Below, piece by piece: positions 1 through 9,958 of a stretch of DNA of 16,019 nt. Position numbers and translations under genes: made by a program. Below the pieces are notes generated by a model. That model did not search any database, had not been told where the DNA came from, and was given only the letters and a program-made list of their open reading frames with translations. Each line of letters starts with the position of its first letter. The first letter of the stretch is position 1. Origin of the DNA: Leishmania donovani (taxonomy: Eukaryota; Euglenozoa; Kinetoplastea; Trypanosomatida; Trypanosomatidae); the NCBI RefSeq assembly GCF_000227135.1, contig NC_018243.1, positions 365,396 to 381,414 of the forward strand, written 5' to 3'.

Positions 1-1
1 C

Positions 2-364
2 GCCATGGGTGAAATGCGGGGCGGCGTGGAGCTGCCGTCGACGTGCGGCGCCGGCGGCGCTGGGCTGCGCGTGCACGGGTTCGTGGTGGACGCGCGGACG
101 CGCGGGGCGCCTGTGCGGAGCGCTGCTGCGCTGCGGGACGCGCTTGCGGTGCCTGCGCAGACGCTGTCGCTGGAGGACTTCCGCGCCGTTGCTGTTGGGC
201 CGTCGGAGGGCGACGTGGTGCTGGTTGTGTCGCGCGAGGACGCGGAGGCGAAGGCGGTGCACTGGGTGAATGGGGCGTTGGAGAGTGACCTGCTTGTGAC
301 GTACCCGCTGCCGGTGGAGGCGTACGAGGACATGGGCGCGGAGGTGCGGTGGTCGGTGCCGTAG
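2..364 (+). CDS. Stealth-family phosphotransferase, C-terminal end (copy 1, partial)
   Basis: Only the last 120 codons are present; the reading frame enters from the left edge and stops at TAG 362-364. The ATG at position 5 is internal, because the same codons sit deep inside copy 2. The segment matches copy 2 at 8044-8407 over all 364 bases except one: T279 versus C8322, which makes Leu here and Ser in copy 2. I do not recognise a named domain in this C-terminal part. It has a stretch reading GLRVHGFVVDARTRGAPVR and ends in EVRWSVP. The assignment to the Stealth family rests on copy 2, which joins this tail to CR1 and CR2 across an assembly gap. Similarity ends exactly at the stop codon, after which the two flanks are unrelated. 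It is probably the first visible member of a tandem array, and the rest of the gene lies outside the window. Confidence 0.8.
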   Translation, partial: AMGEMRGGVELPSTCGAGGAGLRVHGFVVDARTRGAPVRSAAALRDALAVPAQTLSLEDFRAVAVGPSEGDVVLVVSREDAEAKAVHWVNGALESDLLVTYPLPVEAYEDMGAEVRWSVP

Positions 365-3300
365 TGGTCTCTGTTCTATGTGTAGCGGGCAAGCGGCGGG
401 AATCGAGGCGAAGGATGGCCCGGGAGGTAATGAGGAGGGGGATGATGAAACGGCAGCGCAGTATTCTAGCACGGAGAGATGCTGACCGTTTCCGGCTGCG
501 GGCCACTTGCACTCCAGCCTGCACCTTTGCCGCACTTTCCTTGTGGGGACCCACTGAAGTAATGGAGTGTATGAGAGCTATTTTTGTAGGGTGCTTCGTG
601 GACAGGTATGTAGGTGACTACTGTGTTAAGGCCGGTGCGCAGTCTGTGCGTCTTCGTGACCTCACGCTTGCTGTTGCGCTCCCAGGATTGCCGGGGGTGT
701 TGGTGATTTGATGTGGTGTTGTGCTGAGTATGCATGGAAGGGACGAATGTGCATCGGTGTGTGGCATGGCATAGCCGTGCCGGTTTTGAGCGCGCCACTT
801 GACTGGCAGAGGAAATTCGAAGGTGGGCGGACGAAAGCTGAACACAGGGCGATTGCGTTCGCATGGATTAGGAGGGCGATGCCGGACGAAGGCAAGTTAG
901 GTCTGTGTGTGTCTGTGCACGGAGCCGCATGGGTGCAGGGGAAGGGGGCTGGCACGTTCTCACTCCACTTCTCCCCGCCCCCGCCTCCCATTCACCCACG
1001 TGTTGTCTAAGCCTTTGCGCAGGCTGCGAATGTCCGGCGAAGGCGGTGCAGCGCTGCCGACCCTCCAAAAACAATCGCCCGTAGAATGAGAGTTTGCGAT
1101 CAGAAGCGCGACCACACCCCTCGCCTGCCCACCACGCGCTTGTATGTGCGCGTGTCTGTAGGTAGAGGTGCTCGTCGCCCCCCCCCCTCCCTCCTTTATA
1201 TACACACGCACATATGTAGTCGATATGCACCACAGCCATATGCCCATGATACGTCCAAGGTATGCACATGTATGCGCAGCGCTTTATCGCTGTTTTCAGC
1301 TTTCCATTTCTTTCTGATGATTTCATATCGAATACGCCAAAGCATGGTGCGGCCGCGCTGCGCCATGCATCATGCCTTGCTGTCGTTGTTCTTGCAGCCG
1401 CGTGGGGTTCCAGATGAAAAATGGGGGCGGAGAGGAGGAAAAGAGAAAACACACAAGACGCATGTTTTGTTTTCGGTTCTCTTGTGCGCTCCTCGCTGGA
1501 AGACACAACATTTGTACGTCGACGTTCTCCGTGATGCTCGTGGCACCCGCACGTGCGGCCATGAGCTCTTCGTCCTTTCTTGCTGGAATATGCTCGGTAC
1601 GTTATCACTGCCTCATCACTATTTCAGTGCAGTTCTCACATCGCTGTTTACTGCCGTCTTGCATCTCCGTCTGCATCGCGTTGCCATCCGCGTGCCACCA
1701 AGCGACTTCCCAGTTCCCAGTTTTGTGAAGAAGCAGGCACACCGACAACTTACCCCCTCCCCCGGTGGTTTTGAGCGGGTGGCACTGTCTGCACGGACTG
1801 CGCAAGAAGAGAGGTACCCACACGAAAATGTCTAAGTGCACGCGCGACGGCGCAAGAGTGTTTCATGGCCCGTCTCGCGAGTAGCGTGATGTCTGCGTGT
1901 GCTCTCTCTCACATGGAGAGATATTGGAGTTCTGTTCGACCAGTGTGCCACCGGTGCTACTCCCGTCGCTGCTAGTGGAATGTGGTGTGGTCCTGGCCAC
2001 AGGTCTGCCTAAAAGGATCAATGCGGCCCGCAAGCGTAGCAGAGACGTGGCCCAACTTGTTCGCTTAAACGTGAAGGAATGCTTAAAAGCGCTTGCGACT
2101 ATCATGGAGCGCCAGGGATTGCACATCACGATCTTCTTTTACCGTATACCTCATTTACCTTTTTTTAACCACTCACGCGGCAATAAGTATTTTCAATTGC
2201 GTGGATCAGAGTGTGTGGCGGCCATGTCGTGAAGGACCGTGAGGCACCAGTTGCCGTAGGCTCAAGAGGGACCGGAGGAAACAGTGAACCGCTGATGTTG
2301 ATGACTGACATTGAACCGGGAAGCATCGCAGCAAGGTCTGCCAACTGGCTGGGTGGCTTCAGGTACACTATTTATAATGCTTTATGTGTTGGCATCTGAC
2401 GTGGCACTGCTTGATATGCCGTGGCGTGGCCGCTTGCCGCCGTGTCGCTGCGGTTTTTCTGTGCGGGATGTAGTGGCTTCGCGTCTTGCTTCTCTTCCCC
2501 GCATGTGAGGACGGGACCTTCCACTGAAGGGTATGCGAAGGCGCCGAGCGCATCTCGGCACCCCTTACCCTACTGTTCTGCTGCACAGGTCTTTCATCTC
2601 TCCTCCTTTTTTTCTCTCGGCCCGTATGACGATATGGGCCTGCTCTCTTCTTTCCACCTATTTCTCCCTCCCTCCACGACTCCACGAGTCGGCGTGAAAT
2701 AATCAGCTGCTTTATCGATTCCGTCATCAGCTTCGTAGGGATGCAGTGAACCATCTTCTCCCCTTGAGCGACGCCTACATACCCCCAGCCTCTCCCACTG
2801 CTAAAGACACGCACACACTTCGACACAGAAACATGTATGCACGTGCGTCCATCTATATGCTCGTCTCTCTGGCCTGTCTTCTCTTTTTTCTCGATAGGTG
2901 CGCCTTCACATTGAACCATTCCCCCTCTCTTGACACACTCTCCCCCTCTTTTTTCGGTTTATTAGCGCTGCCTATGGGCTTCGTGTTGTGTCGTGTCTCA
3001 GCTGGCTGACGGGTCCTCTTGCACCCCTGCCCCATTCCTTCGACATCTCCCACCCCCTGACGTGTGCGCGTGGTTGTGCGCGCGTGCGCGTCCACTTGAA
3101 AAGTATGCAGCTTCGGTTGGGCGCAGCTTTACTTGTTTCTGTTTTCCCGGACCGCTACTTCAATAGGCGGGGTGGCGCATGCAGCCCAGACGTCGCGCGC
3201 GTCGACACAAAGACAGTCGGGGCCGCTGGGGCAGAAGGGTGCGTGCGCGCTGCGTCGCGAATAAAGGAGCGCAGAAAGAGGTGCTGCTGCCGTGTCTCTC

Positions 3301-5159
3301 TCTATTTGGTGAGCAGGGGTGGGATGGCGCAGGTCTGAGTAATGCACACTTCCTTCCTCTTTTTCTTTGGTCCTTGGTAAGTCTCGGGCGACTGTATGAG
3401 GCCATGCCGCATTCATCGTGCGCATGTGTGCGCTGGTGCACGAGATGCCATCTCTTGTGTTTTGCACCTATATGTGTTTCTCTGCTACTCTCGCTAGGAC
3501 TGCAGTGGCATGTCCGACTCTGGCGCGCATGCGCAGCATGACCTCTCCGTGTCCTTTGCGCTTTATTTATTTTCTTCGTGGCTTCTCCTACCTGCCTCCC
3601 TCTCCATCTCTCTCTTTCGTCCGCCTTTTCCTTCGTCTCTTTTCCCTGGCATACGCCTCTACGGCACTGGATGAAGTCGACGACTAGCCCCGTAGAGGAT
3701 AACCTCTGCTGCGTCGTCCAGAGTCAACACGACCACGGGAGCGCACGCCACATGGTGTTTGTGTGTGCATGTGAGTGCAACCCATGGAGGAAAAAGCGCA
3801 GACCACGTGCTCGAGCTCCTCTCCCAACACCCGCCTCCGCACCTGTGCAGCCTTGCTGTCGCCGCGCACTCTCTCTACCGCTCGGCCGTCCACAGCATCC
3901 TCCCCTCATTTTTTTTTCTCACTGCTTTGCCCCCTCTCTCGCCCCAACACTTCCACCACCCTCACTGAGGGCGCGAGAGCGGCACTCGCGTGTAGTTGAC
4001 GGAAGGATGAAGACGAAGGAGAGCTGTCCCGAGTGGCGGCGATGCATGTGCTCACGGAGTGGCGGCTAGACAACAGCTGCGATGCGTGCCGCTGACCAGC
4101 TTTAAGAGAAACAAACCCGCATCCATCCTCCTACCTACATGCATGTATACTCTCGTGAAGGCGCGCATGGGATAGCGAATATTGGCGGCTACCTCTCGCT
4201 CTCTCGCCCCTTCCTACGCCAGCGGAGGAGTGTGCACCGGCCCCTGCGGGTGGAGGCACACGCATCTTTTTTTGTTCTGTGTACGCATTCTTCGAGACAC
4301 AGCGGTGCGCCGAGGTCAGGGGAGAGGGGCGATCGATTCTCTTTCTCGTCCAGCGCAATCGCGGTGCTTGCTCTGCCTGTTAGTGCCACTTCTGACTTGC
4401 GTTCGCTTTGGGAATGCGCCCCAGCGACGTCATGGTCCTCTTCTCTCTCGTTGTTTCCACTCGCCATGCCTTTCGAGTAAGTCATGCCCCCCCCTCTTCT
4501 GACGCCTCCACCCGGTGAGTCAGGAAGCTGGAAGGACGAGCGGCTCCGCACTCCCGTCCGTGCACACAGGCACAGGCATATACACGTACCGATGCGCTTG
4601 TATGGAGAGACGCGCTCTGCTCCCGCTGGCATGGCCCTCTCTGTGTAAGCGGCACGACCGCACACATGGCAGAGGTCGGGCCCACTGGGACGCGTGTGCC
4701 GACTCGGTCAATGGCCTCGGGTGTACCTCGCTCTCCCGCCTCTTCTATCTGCACGCCTGTCGCGCTGGTGAAGTATAGGCGGTATTAGGATGCACACGTG
4801 TACATCACTCTCTGCGCTCCCTCCGTCCCTCTTCTCGCTCTTCTCTTGTCCCCCTCTCTCTCTCTGTGTGCGTCGCCGCCTCTGGCATCTCGCCGGCGAG
4901 CAGAACGACGACAAACCCGTCACACCACAGGCAGCACGCGGCGCAAGGGAGCCTGCTTAGACGGAGTCCATCTCCCCTTTCCTTTGATAGGGTAGAGGCG
5001 CGCGGTGAGGTCTCCGCGTCTTCTGCACCGCTTCCTCCCTCCATCCTACACCTTTTTCTTGTGTGTTGCGCCTCTTTCTCTCGCACACACTTGTGTTCTG
5101 GTTGCGCTTCTTTTCCGTGCCGCCGGCCGAGCCGTCCGCTCTGCTTCTTTCCTCTGCTC
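365..5159 (+). other. Long intergenic/3' flank between copies 1 and 2, no convincing gene
   Basis: Nearly 4.8 kb follows the copy 1 stop without a gene I can support. Open frames of up to about 250 codons exist on both strands. They overlap one another, run through pyrimidine tracts and microsatellite-like CA/CT stretches, and lack G/C-biased third positions. That is what GC-rich trypanosomatid intergenic DNA looks like. Pyrimidine-rich stretches occur near 1181-1200, 2585-2620, 3560-3655 and 4810-4868. Some could serve trans-splicing of untranslated or unannotated transcripts. A short hairpin-capable sequence (CCGAG-CGCAT-CTCGG) lies near 2545-2560. A weakly coding-like patch near 1936-2130 is described separately. 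The spacing is long for a trypanosomatid gene cluster and leaves room for a long 3' UTR on copy 1. Confidence 0.6.
1936..2232 (+). other. Weakly coding-like patch, possible gene or retroposon relic
   Basis: Within the intergenic stretch, the frame containing these bases reads like protein for about 65 residues. It has a hydrophobic part (PPVLLPSLLVECGVVLATGL) followed by a basic, helix-like part containing KRINAARKRSRDVAQL. It then degrades into low-complexity sequence and stops at 2230-2232. Third-position G/C is only moderate, below that of the Stealth-family genes. No family was recognised. The frame has an upstream ATG at 1897, but there is no clean splice acceptor immediately before it. 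It may be chance or a decayed insert. I would not treat it as a gene without conservation evidence. Confidence 0.15.
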
Positions 5160-5280
5160 TCACCCCCCAACCTCCTCCGTCGCCTCTGTCTTGTTTCGTC
5201 GCGTGCATCTTCCAAAGACACGCCACACGTTCCTGCTTCACCCCTTCTCCTCTCCTCTCTCTTCTCGGTCTCACCGACAG
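5160..5280 (+). promoter_or_regulatory. Polypyrimidine tract and predicted trans-splice acceptor for copy 2
   Basis: A long C/T-rich tract culminates in CTCTCCTCTCTCTTCTCGG and is followed by ACCGACAG. The first AG after the tract is at 5279-5280. In trypanosomatids this arrangement marks spliced-leader addition, which would give a 5' leader of about 167 bases before the ATG at 5448. A second AG at 5286-5287 is a close alternative. The acceptor argues against translation starting in the upstream open frame, because any ATG before 5279 would be absent from the mRNA. Confidence 0.6.
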
Positions 5281-5340
5281 CTGCCGTAGCTATCAAAGAC
5301 CGCTTTACACGCGTCTACGGGTACCGAGTATACGCGTGTG

Positions 5341-5359
5341 CGTGCGTGCGTGCGTGCGT
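5341..5359 (+). repeat. (CGTG)n tetranucleotide repeat in the copy 2 leader
   Basis: Nearly five perfect CGTG units lie in the predicted 5' leader of copy 2, directly before a short upstream open reading frame. Confidence 0.8.
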
Positions 5360-5383
5360 ATGTGTGCCTGTCCGCCCTGTTGA
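5360..5383 (+). promoter_or_regulatory. Short upstream ORF in the copy 2 leader
   Basis: ATG 5360 opens a seven-codon frame, MCACPPC, that ends at TGA 5381-5383, 64 bases before the main ATG at 5448. It is out of frame with the main coding sequence. If the 5279-5280 acceptor is used, this is the first ATG on the mRNA and could lower initiation at the main start. Cysteine and proline richness over seven codons is too short to interpret. Confidence 0.4.
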
Positions 5384-5447
5384 CCACGGACAGAGGCTGA
5401 ACCACTACTGCCCCTCGATCGCTGCGGCTCTGTCGTGTCGTTGGCCA

Positions 5448-8407
5448 ATGCGCCCGCTCGTCGTCAGACGCCCTTCCGCTCAAGAGGCCGTGCGAGGGCC
5501 GGTCGCCGGCACGGATGTGCACCCCCGGCGCAGAAAGCAACGTGTCCCTACAGGGACGCTCTCCTTCCTCGTTGCCGGCGTCGTGGCGCTTCTCTTCTTT
5601 GGCTGCATCTTTCACGGGATGTTGTCGTCCGCGCATACGCGCAGCGGCGGCGCCGTCGGCGCATCGATCATGCCAAAGGATGATATGATGGTGCGAGCCC
5701 CACAGAATGAGAAGCTGCGCCGCCAGGGACAGTGGACAGGCACTACTCGAGCGCCAGTGGTGAAAGGAAGAACCAGCTCATCCACGACGATAACTGGCGC
5801 GAACAAGACTTCCGCATCTTCCAGCTTGCCGCCTCCGATACTGCACGCGGGCGGCGCAACGCCGGCGGCACCGGATGTTCTACTTAATCCGAGATCCCAA
5901 GCTCCGTCCGAGCCGCCCGCTGCGGGGTCGTCAGCCGCTTTCGAGGCATCAGGGAGAGCGCATGGTGCCAAGGCCACCGTTCCGACGCGCATAGTGACTG
6001 CGGGACTCCATCCGGCACCAGCACCACCATGGGTCCACCGTCTGCCCCCACAGTTCTCACCAATGATAAGACGCCCCAACCTTCCAGGAGCACAAGCTCA
6101 GTATACCCCCGAGGAGCCGCGCCTCCTGCCTGGGCTGCAGATCCAGCGGCGCAGCTTCACCCCGGCGGAGCTGCTTGAGCGCTTCGGCGACACGGACATC
6201 ATCTACAGCTTCGTCAACGGCAGCGAGGCGAACCACCAGTATCGGAAGGCCATGCGAATGTTCTGCATGCAGGAGATTCTCACCTTGGAGGGCACTTCTT
6301 ATGCGAAAGGGCATAGGTTCCTGACGCCCCGCCCTAACACCGGCGAACCCCCCACGGCCTCTTCTAACAGTGCGCCCGCGAACCCGTTCCAAGCTCTGTT
6401 TCGGTTCCTCCATTGCGCACCAGAGTTTTTGAGAGGCACGCAGAACCCCATCCGCACAACAGGTGATGTACTGCAGGCTGTCATAGCTGCTGCCCGCCAC
6501 GGTGTCGACAACCGTGATCGCGAGACGGACGAGCTGCGGCACAGCCTGCGCAGCGTGGAGCAGCACGTGCGGTGGCACCGCGGCCGCGTGGTGATGGTGT
6601 CGCCCGGGCACCACCCGACGTGGGTGGACGGCGCGAAGAACTTCCTTGCTGGGATGTGCGGCGGTGCGCGCGTGCAGGCGCTGCGGTCGAGCGGGACGCA
6701 CCTGCGCGTGACGACTGTGCACCAGGACGCCGTGATGCCGTACGGGATGCGGCTGACGGTGGACTCGCACGTGATCGAGCAGCACCTGTGGCGCGTGCGC
6801 AACATGACACCCGTGCACGTGTANNNNNNNNNNNNNNNNNNNNNNNNNNNNNNNNNNNNNNNNNNNNNNNNNNNNNNNNNNNNNNNNNNNNNNNNNNNNN
6901 NNNNNNNNNNNNNNNNNNNNNNNNNNNNNNNNNNNNNNNNNNNNNNNNNNNNNNNNNNNNNNNNNNNNNNNNNNNNNNNNNNNNNNNNNNNNNNNNNNNN
7001 NNNNNNNNNNNNNNNNNNNNNNNNNNNNNNNNNNNNNNNNNNNNNNNNNNNNNNNNNNNNNNNNNNNNNNNNNNNNNNNNNNNNNNNNNNNNNNNNNNNN
7101 NNNNNNNNNNNNNNNNNNNNNNNNNNNNNNNNNNNNNNNNNNNNNNNNNNNNNNNNNNNNNNNNNNNNNNNNNNNNNNNNNNNNNNNNNNNNNNNNNNNN
7201 NNNNNNNNNNNNNNNNNNNNNNNNNNNNNNNNNNNNNNNNNNNNNNNNNNNNNNNNNNNNNNNNNNNNNNNNNNNNNNNNNNNNNNNNNNNNNNNNNNNN
7301 NNNNNNNNNNNNNNNNNNNNNNNNNNNNNNNNNNNNNNNNNNNNNNNNNNNNNNNNNNNNNNNNNNNNNNNNNNNNNNNNNNNNNNNNNNNNNNNNNNNN
7401 NNNNNNNNNNNNNNNNNNNNNNNNNNNNNNNNNNNNNNNNNNNNNNNNNNNNNNNNNNNNNNNNNNNNNNNNNNNNNNNNNNNNNNNNNNNNNNNNNNNN
7501 NNNNNNNNNNNNNNNNNNNNNNNNNNNNNNNNNNNNNNNNNNNNNNNNNNNNNNNNNNNNNNNNNNNNNNNNNNNNNNNNNNNNNNNNNNNNNNNNNNNN
7601 NNNNNNNNNNNNNNNNNNNNNNNNNNNNNNNNNNNNNNNNNNNNNNNNNNNNNNNNNNNNNNNNNNNNNNNNNNNNNNNNNNNNNNNNNNNNNNNNNNNN
7701 NNNNNNNNNNNNNNNNNNNNNNNNNNNNNNNCCCGTTTGTGTACAACGCCTTCATCATGGCGCGGCCGTGGCAGGCGTCGCCGAAGTTCCTGCCGTACCT
7801 GCTGGAGCTGCACCGGAGCCGACGACAGGGGCGGGCGGACGCGATGCCGCCGACGGNNGGGCACCACCGTGGCGGCGTGCGTGTGAGCGTGGAGCAGCAC
7901 GGCGGCGCGGCGCTGCGTGAGGCGCGCGCTGCGCTTGGGCACCGCGTGGTGAGCGCGATGCCTGCGCCTGCGTGCGCGTACAAGGAGCAGGTGAGCGTGG
8001 ACCCCGCGGCACGGGGTGAGAGCGTTGCCGAGATTGCCCGGCGCGCCATGGGTGAAATGCGGGGCGGCGTGGAGCTGCCGTCGACGTGCGGCGCCGGCGG
8101 CGCTGGGCTGCGCGTGCACGGGTTCGTGGTGGACGCGCGGACGCGCGGGGCGCCTGTGCGGAGCGCTGCTGCGCTGCGGGACGCGCTTGCGGTGCCTGCG
8201 CAGACGCTGTCGCTGGAGGACTTCCGCGCCGTTGCTGTTGGGCCGTCGGAGGGCGACGTGGTGCTGGTTGTGTCGCGCGAGGACGCGGAGGCGAAGGCGG
8301 TGCACTGGGTGAATGGGGCGTCGGAGAGTGACCTGCTTGTGACGTACCCGCTGCCGGTGGAGGCGTACGAGGACATGGGCGCGGAGGTGCGGTGGTCGGT
8401 GCCGTAG
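5448..8407 (+). CDS. Stealth-family hexose-1-phosphate transferase, type II membrane protein (copy 2, gapped)
   Basis: Predicted Golgi-type enzyme of about 986 codons including the gap. I chose ATG 5448 because it follows the predicted splice acceptor and directly precedes a basic tail and signal anchor. The frame is open further upstream to 4866, but that extension crosses the pyrimidine tract. Residues 27-30 are RRRK; residues 38-59 form one membrane helix; then comes a Ser/Thr/Pro/Ala-rich stem. CR1 lies at about 248-260 (D-T-D-IIYSFVNGSE, with an N-G-S sequon). CR2 starts at 361 (DELRHSLRSVEQ, then VSPGHHPTWV) and continues through a SHVIEQHL motif near the end of the left contig. Known relatives (bacterial capsule enzymes, animal GNPTAB) transfer hexose-1-phosphate from a nucleotide sugar, so phosphoglycan assembly is the inferred role. 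N runs cover 6824-7731 and 7857-7858. The frames on either side of the large gap disagree, so its stated length is wrong by +1 or -2 modulo 3. The tail after the gap matches copy 1. Confidence 0.85.
6111..6248 (+). repeat. CR1 block shared with copy 3 (15192-15329)
   Basis: These 138 bases match 15192-15329 in copy 3 with two differences that I see, giving Ser to Thr and Ile to Thr. The block encodes the sequence from EEPRLLPGLQIQ through the Stealth CR1 core to NHQYRK. On both sides the two genes diverge abruptly. This pattern points to gene conversion or strong purifying selection acting on a short catalytic segment. Confidence 0.85.
6487..6823 (+). repeat. CR2 block shared with copy 3 (15658-15994)
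   Basis: About 337 bases match copy 3 at an offset of 9171, with two differences noticed: a C/G change near the left edge, and AAC versus AGC near 6802 (Asn to Ser). Identity at synonymous sites is almost complete, so recent sequence exchange explains it better than selection on the protein alone. The block stops at the N run, so its true right end is unknown. Confidence 0.9.
6824..7731. other. Assembly gap (908 N) inside copy 2
   Basis: The run of N begins two bases into a Tyr codon at the end of the block shared with copy 3, just before the expected NDD motif, and ends before CCGTTTGTG. Coding codons start at positions divisible by 3 on the left but at positions of remainder 2 on the right. 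A continuous gene therefore needs a gap of 909, 906, 912 and so on, not 908. The break lies where family copies are nearly identical, which suggests that repeat collapse defeated assembly. A second two-base N at 7857-7858 keeps the frame if it is truly two bases. Confidence 0.95.
8044..8407 (+). repeat. 3' coding block shared with copy 1 (1-364)
   Basis: 364 bases match the left end of the window with a single substitution (C8322 versus T279). Similarity stops immediately after the TAG stop codon: copy 1 continues TGGTCTCTG and copy 2 continues AGCGATATG. The left boundary cannot be seen because the window begins inside copy 1. Confidence 0.95.
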
Positions 8408-9458
8408 AGCGATATGCGGACGGGCTCTTGCGAGGTGCAGGGTTGTGGGGGCGGAGGTGCTGTGGGCGGGTGGCGGAGTGACGCATATTCCGTGCGCGTC
8501 GCGGCCGTGGCGTGCTGGGCGGTGTGCTGGAGATGGCAAGCGGTGATGCACAACGGCGCGTGTGTGAGCGGTGCGCCTCTCTCCCTTCAGCAACGCCCGC
8601 CTGCTGCTTGCAGCGGTGTTCATGGGCGGCCTGACTCTCCCTCGCTCTCTGTGTGTGTGTGCTTGCGCCCCTCATGCCCTTGATCTGGCTCGCTCAGCGC
8701 TGGTGCTTGGCAATGATGCGGGGCGGTGTGGTGGCGCTGCCCCGCCCCCGCCGCTGAACTGGCATGCGTGCTTTCGTGGCCGTTTTCCTTCTTTTCCCCG
8801 CGCCCTCTACGTCACACACTCGATGAAGAAGGATGCGGGCGGTGTCGCTGAGTCCTTGCGCCTGAGGTGGGCATGGGCGGCAATGAGACTGCGCAGTTGG
8901 CCGCGTTGGTGGGGGCGGACGGGTTGGCGATGCGTGTGCGTGTGCGTCTCTCTTGTTGTTGTTGACACATGTTTTCTTAGTTTTCTCATCATTCTCTTTT
9001 CCAGTGATGTTTTTATCTTTTCCGCCTTGTTTTGGGGTACATGCTGATCGGCGCACGCTCTCGGGAGCGTGCGTGCGTGTGCAGTGCCCTCCCTCGAAGT
9101 GGTCAACACGGCTGTGCTGTGGTGAAGAGGGCAGACGGGAGTGGAGGGGTATCGCAGGATGCTGAGGTCAGTTACGGGGGAGCGAGAGGCAGGCTGCAGG
9201 TGGCGGGTGGTGATGTATTCCCCTGAGGACGTGCACGCGCAGTACAAAGGCTACCGCCCTTTTTGCCCCTTCCTCTCTTCACCGCTGCCGTTCTGCCTCC
9301 GTGCCCCCCTCCCTCCCTTCCGTCACGCGGTTTCTTTCTGGTGCCGCTTGCGAGCTCGCCGCACCGAATCCTCGCGCGGCGTCTTTGCCCTCCTTATCGG
9401 CGCGCGCGTTGATGGTCGTTTCCTTTTATTTTTTCCCGTGTCTGCTCATTGATGCTGA

Positions 9459-9481
9459 GGGATGGGGAGGGAGGGGGAGGG
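9459..9481 (+). other. Potential G-quadruplex motif
   Basis: Five G runs (GGG, GGGG, GGG, GGGGG, GGG) are separated by loops of only 1 or 2 bases. This fits the classic intramolecular G-quadruplex pattern on the + strand. It lies in the copy 2 3' flank, shortly before a (GT)8 repeat and the decayed retroelement. Confidence 0.6.
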
Positions 9482-9550
9482 CGCCGCGGTGCGTGGTATT
9501 TTACATACACACACACGGGACAGCACCCCGCCCCCCGCCCCGTCCACTTG

Positions 9551-9566
9551 GTGTGTGTGTGTGTGT
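9551..9566 (+). repeat. (GT)8 microsatellite
   Basis: Eight uninterrupted GT units lie just upstream of the degenerate retroelement. Confidence 0.9.
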
Positions 9567-9958
9567 GGGAGGATGCTGTGCAGGCACCCCCGCCCTTTTA
9601 TTCCCGGGCAAACGTCGCACCACTGCTGACGAATGCCAGGGCCCAGGCACCCACGACGTGGCGAGGTCAGAGGGATGTATTGCTGCTGATGTCGGCGGCC
9701 AGACCCTGGAGGGCGCTGCGTCGGAGCGACCTGCGACGACGCACACGTTGGCGCCGTCCACATCATGGGCGGGGTGTCGGCGTGACTCAGGTGTATGCCA
9801 CCCCCAGCCCTGGCTGCCCTGCTGGTGGGGTGGGGGGAGCCTGAGGAGGATGGAGTGGGCAGAGCTTGCGGCAGGGGCGCTGCTGCGGTGACGGATTCGT
9901 CGCACTGCTGTACCGCGCGTGTCTGGCGGCTGCCTCGCACGGGGTGACGAGGGCTTGT

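Larger units (their letters stand above)
8408..9600 (+). other. 3' flank of copy 2 with microsatellites, no gene seen
   Basis: No protein-like frame with trypanosomatid codon bias stands out here. The stretch holds a (GT)5 run at 8651-8660, GTGC-type repeats near 8935-8950 and 9068-9080, T-rich patches near 8950-9030 and 9420-9436, a purine-rich G-quadruplex motif at 9459-9481, and (GT)8 at 9551-9566. It probably includes the 3' UTR of copy 2. Confidence 0.55.

Noticed and set aside
868..1835. Large overlapping frames on both strands (about 246-249 codons each)
   Set aside because: They overlap one another, have low-complexity composition driven by CA/CT-rich DNA, show no coding bias and match no motif.
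4160..4176. 13-base match ATGGGATAGCGAA shared with 11211-11224
   Set aside because: Too short, with no extended similarity on either side; likely chance.
4866..5447. N-terminal extension of copy 2 upstream of ATG 5448 (open to 4866)
   Set aside because: It would translate the polypyrimidine tract and splice acceptor, is rich in Ser/Leu/Pro/Cys from C/T-rich DNA, and places the signal anchor some 230 residues from the N-terminus.
6299..8623. Long antisense open frames opposite copy 2, including 6481-8553 and 7755-8675 on the - strand
   Set aside because: They are shadows of the high-GC sense frame, composed of Arg/His/Ala/Pro, and they run through the N gap.
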